Shown: piece after piece, positions 61,090 to 64,000 of the stretch
Layout: every line of letters begins with the position of its first letter
How positions within the stretch are numbered: the first letter of the stretch is position 1
Source of the DNA: Microglena sp. YARC
Lineage: Eukaryota > Chlorophyta > Chlorophyceae > Chlamydomonadales > Chlamydomonadaceae
NCBI GenBank assembly: GCA_022414725.1
Contig: CM039464.1
Span: 27,011,611 to 27,075,610 of the forward strand
Length of the DNA stretch: 64,000 bases
Reading direction: 5' to 3'
Translations under genes and position numbers: made by a program
The notes under the pieces: generated by a model
The model's database searches: none
Seen by the model: the letters and a program-made list of their open reading frames with translations, nothing else
Told to the model about the DNA's origin: nothing

Positions 61090-62945
61090 AGGCAGGGGTT
61101 CCTAGATCCAGCCTGGTTGCTTGCTCAGCTTTATACCAGAGTTCCTCGGCTCTGTCCCGTTGCTTGCCTGGCTACTGACAAGGGTTTCTGGATCCAGCCT
61201 GGTTGCTTGCCTAGCTGTAAACCTGAGTTCCTGGGCTCAGACTGGCTGCTTGCCTAGCCATAGACCCAACCCCCTGGGTTCAGTTTGGCTGCTTGCCTCA
61301 CTATCCAGACTATTCTGGCACTGCCTGCCTTCTTGCCTCTCTAATCGGAGTTCCTGGGCTCCGACTGGCTGCTTGTCTAGCCATCGACCTGACCTCCTGG
61401 GTTCAGTCTGGCTGCTTACCTCACTATCCATGCTATTCTGGCACTGCCTGCCTGCCTGCCTCTCTAATCCAAATTCCTGGGCTCAGTCTGGCTGCTTGCC
61501 TAGCCATCGACCAAAACTCCTGGGTTCAGTCTGGGTGCCTCTCTTATCAAAGTTCCTGAGTTCTGTCTGGCTGCTTGTCTAGCCATAGACCCAACCTCTT
61601 GGGTTCAGTTTGGCTGCTTTCCTCACTATCCAGGCTTTTCTGGCACTGCCTGCCTGCCTCTCTAATCCAAATTCCTGGGCTCAGTCTGGCTGCTTGTCTA
61701 GCCATCGACCTGACCTCCTGGGCTCAGTCAGGCTGCCTCTCGAATCCTAGTTCCTGGGCTTCGTCTGGCTGCTTATCTAGCCATAGGCCATACGCCCTGG
61801 TTTCACTCAGGCTGCCTCTCTAATCCAAGTTCCTGGGCTCCGGCTGGCTGCTTATCTAGCCATCGACCTGATCTCCTGGGTTCAGTCAGGCTGCTTGCCT
61901 CACTATCCATGCTATTCTGGCACTGCCTGGCTGCCTGCCTGCCTCTCTAATTCAAGTTCCTGGGCTCAGTCTGGCTGCTTGTCTAGCCATCAACCTGACC
62001 TCCTGGGCTCACTTGGGCTGCCTCTCGAATCCAAGTTCCTGGGCTCCGACTGGCTGCTTGTGTAGCCATCGACCTGACCCCCTGGACTCGGCCGGGCTGC
62101 CTCTCTAATCCAAGTGCATTGGCTCAGTCAGGCTGCCTCTCTATCCAACCTCCTGGGCTCCAACAGGCTGCTTGTCTAGCCACCAATCTGAACTTCTGGG
62201 TTAAGTCTGGCTGCCTCTCTAATCCAAGTGCCTGGGTTCAGTCTGGCTGCTTGTCTAGCCATCAACCTGACCCCCTGGGCTCGGTCAGGCTGCCTCTCTT
62301 ATCCAAGTGCATTGGCTCAGTCAGGCTGCCTCTCTATCCAATCTCCTGGGCTCCGACTGGCTGCTTGTCTGGCCACCAATCTGACCTTCTGGGTTAAGTC
62401 TGGCTGTCTCTCTAATCCAAGTGCCTGGGCTCAGCTCGTCTGCTTGTCTAGCCATCGACCTGACCTCCTGGGCTCAGTCTAGCTGCCTCTCTAACTGAAG
62501 TCCCTGGGTTCAATCTGGCTGCCTCTCTAATCCAAGTGCCTGGGCTCAGCCAGGCTGCCTCTCTACTCCAAGTAACTGGGCTCCAACAAGCTGCTTATCT
62601 AGCCATCGACCTCACCCCCTGGGCTCAGTCAGGCTGCCTCTCTAATCCAAGTGCCTGGGCTCAATCTGGCTGCTTATCTAGCTATCGGCCTGACCCCCTG
62701 GGTTAAGTCAGGCTGCCTCTCTAATCCAAGTGCATTGGCTCAGTCAGGCTGCCTCACTATCCAATCTCCTGGGCTCCGACTGGCTGCTTGTCTAGCCACC
62801 AATCTGACCTCCTGGGCTCAGTCAGGCTGCCTCTCTAATCCAAGTTCCTGGGCTCCGACTGGCTGCTTGTCTAGCCATCAACCTGACCCCCTGGGTTCAG
62901 TCTGGCTGCCTCTCTAACTGAAGTCTCTGGGTTCAATCTGGCTGC
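61090..62945. repeat. 1.85-kb minisatellite array with two interleaved units
   Basis: Two related words alternate: one near 43 bp (ctgggctcagtctggctgct ... gccatcgacctgacctc) and one near 36 bp (ctgggctcagtcaggctgcc tctctaatccaagt). Similarity extends into the last codons of the minus-strand exon ending at 62914, so the array seems seeded by the end of that gene. Long open frames in it on both strands are by-products of the repeat. Confidence 0.85.
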
Positions 62946-63477
62946 GGTGAAGTGATGCAGCTCCAGCATTGCGTGCTTGCCTCAGGCCCCCATAAATGCC
63001 ATCCATCCCGTTCTCAGCCTCCAGGCTCACAGACGGTGGTGGCTGTATTGAGTTGTAGATGCCGCCCCCACCATGGTCAGGGAGGGGCATAGAGGGACGG
63101 GGGAGATCAAAGCGGCCCTCGGGTTGCGGGCCTCCGCTGGGAAAGCGGTCGCCGGGTTGAGGACCTCCGCTAGGAAAGCGGTCGCCGGGTTGAGGACCTC
63201 CGCTGGGAAAGCGGTCGCCGGGTTGAGGACCTCCGATGGGAAAGCGGCCGCTGGGTTGCGGTCCTCTGCCGGGAAAGAGATCCTCGGGTTGCGGGCCTCC
63301 GCTGGGAAAGCGGTCAGCGGGTCGCAAGCCTCCGCTGGAAAAGAGATCCTCGGTTTGCGGGCCTCCGCTGGAAAAGCGATCCTCGGATTGCGAGATGTTT
63401 ACCTTTGCAGCCAGGGAGGAAGCCAATGCACCTGCCGTCACGGCAGTGGGGGGCTCGTTGTCATAGTCCCCGTTGTC
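62914..63477 (-). CDS. Exon with an 11-residue coding repeat (FPSGGPQPGDR), unknown function
   Basis: A gcgtag acceptor is followed by DNGDYDNEPPTAVTAGALAS, SLAAKVNISQSEDRF, then about eight tandem copies of an 11-residue unit, consensus DRFPSGGPQPG (33 bp), then GRFDLPRPSMPLPDHGGGGI and SVSLEAENGMDGIYGGLRQA with a stop at 62914. The repeat region spans about 63110-63400; Gly/Pro/Asp/Arg content suggests an unfolded linker. Upstream exons would lie beyond the window. A gtaaac inside the frame near 63405 could be an alternative donor. The CDS end lies inside the first unit of the 61.1-62.9 kb array. The family is not recognised. Confidence 0.5.
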   Translation of the reverse strand, partial: DNGDYDNEPPTAVTAGALASSLAAKVNISQSEDRFSSGGPQTEDLFSSGGLRPADRFPSGGPQPEDLFPGRGPQPSGRFPIGGPQPGDRFPSGGPQPGDRFPSGGPQPGDRFPSGGPQPEGRFDLPRPSMPLPDHGGGGIYNSIQPPPSVSLEAENGMDGIYGGLRQARNAGAASLHRSQIEPRDFS

Positions 63478-63587
63478 CTACGCACAAAAGACAGATGGGG
63501 GGCATTCTTTATGACAGGAATTTCACCCCAGGAGGTGGGATTCCACAAACTAGCGGCACCCAGGATTCAGTTGAGCAAAAGTTGCTG

Positions 63588-63672
63588 AGCGCTGCCCCCC
63601 AGAGGGTTCGGGGGGCAGCGCGTCGCACTGGGGCCGCACCGAAGTGAATAAATTTGCGACGCGTCTCACAAA
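63588..63672 (+). repeat. acgcgtcgc element, copy 5 (right half)
   Basis: gttcggggggcagcgcgtcg cactggggccgcaccgaa followed by tttgcgacgcgtctcacaaa. The right half of the family only. Confidence 0.65.
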
Positions 63673-63719
63673 AAAACGGACTATGGGCAGACGACCAATT
63701 TAGGTATTTGACCCTTACA

Positions 63720-64000
63720 GGTTTGAAGCATATGGATGAAGGATTCTGTTTATTCTGTTGATTCATGAGTCTGTGTATTCTGTTAATTCTGTGTATTTTG
63801 GTTGTTCTGTTGATGAATGATTCTGCTGATTCTGTCGATGAATGCAGATGAATGATGCTTTTTATTCTACTGATGAATGATTCTGTTTATTCTGTTTATT
63901 CTGTTTATCTTGTTTAATCTGTTGATGAATGATTCTGCTGATTCTGTCGATAAATGCAGATGAATGATGCTATCTATTATGTTTATTCTACTGATGAATG
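63720..64000. repeat. TTCTGTT/GATGAATG simple repeats at the window edge
   Basis: attctgttgatgaatgattc tgctgattctgtcgatgaatgcagatgaatgatg units, continuing off the window. Confidence 0.9.

Noticed and set aside
61121..62917. Plus-strand frames with repeated SLAACLAI/GCLSSHRPDLLGSV
   Set aside because: By-products of a two-unit minisatellite; frames change at unit-length differences.
63073..63588. Plus-strand frame with GLRASAGKAV repeats
   Set aside because: Antisense of the 33-bp coding repeat. The minus frame has an acceptor and a more protein-like flanking sequence, though this choice is not certain.

Overview
This is nuclear DNA from a eukaryote, most likely a unicellular green alga. 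The protein families are eukaryotic, the introns are long GT-AG introns, and short runs of the plant/algal telomere motif TTTAGGG/CCCTAAA are scattered through the introns. A prasinophyte with a large repeat-rich genome (Cymbomonas or Pyramimonas type) is my guess, not something the sequence proves. There is no bacterial operon, rRNA or CRISPR array.

Layout. (1) 1.9-13.2 kb, minus strand: a gene with at least seven exons, in matching phase, for a protein with a folded N-terminal part and a long Ser/Arg/Lys-rich C-terminal half. Its first exon or exons were not found. (2) 13.5-17.9 kb: no convincing gene; TG/CA satellites and a foldback element. (3) 17.9-44.9 kb, plus strand: a ten-exon gene for a DUF726/TMCO4-like alpha/beta-hydrolase-fold protein of at least 1,319 residues. 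About 4 kb of coding sequence is spread over 27 kb. (4) 45.5-45.8 kb: a terminal exon with an AT-hook and a basic tail. (5) 46-49.9 kb: transposon territory, with a non-autonomous hAT-type element, a large inverted repeat and a LINE 3' end. (6) 50.1-51.4 kb, plus: a small three-exon gene made of a duplicated symmetrical exon, with a TATA box. (7) 51.4-56.5 kb: tandem and dispersed repeats. (8) 56.9-58.1 kb, minus: an intronless secreted protein with three saposin B domains. (9) 58-61 kb: MITEs and repeats. (10) 61.1-63.5 kb, minus: an exon with an 11-residue coding minisatellite, whose 3' end runs into a 1.8 kb array.

The most unusual feature is how the introns are built. At almost every exon of both large genes, the exon edge, its splice site and the adjoining intron have been copied in tandem, from 2 to about 13 times, into the intron. 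Many copies keep a usable AG|GT core. The introns therefore look as if they grew by repeated duplication of splice junctions, and they carry many decoy donors or acceptors. A second theme is a set of non-autonomous hAT-like elements, several with exact 8-bp target duplications, together with tRNA-derived SINEs and unusually long poly(C)/poly(G) tracts.

The genes do not form an obvious pathway. All gene models come from reading splice sites, phase and protein sense by eye; no transcript or database evidence was available.
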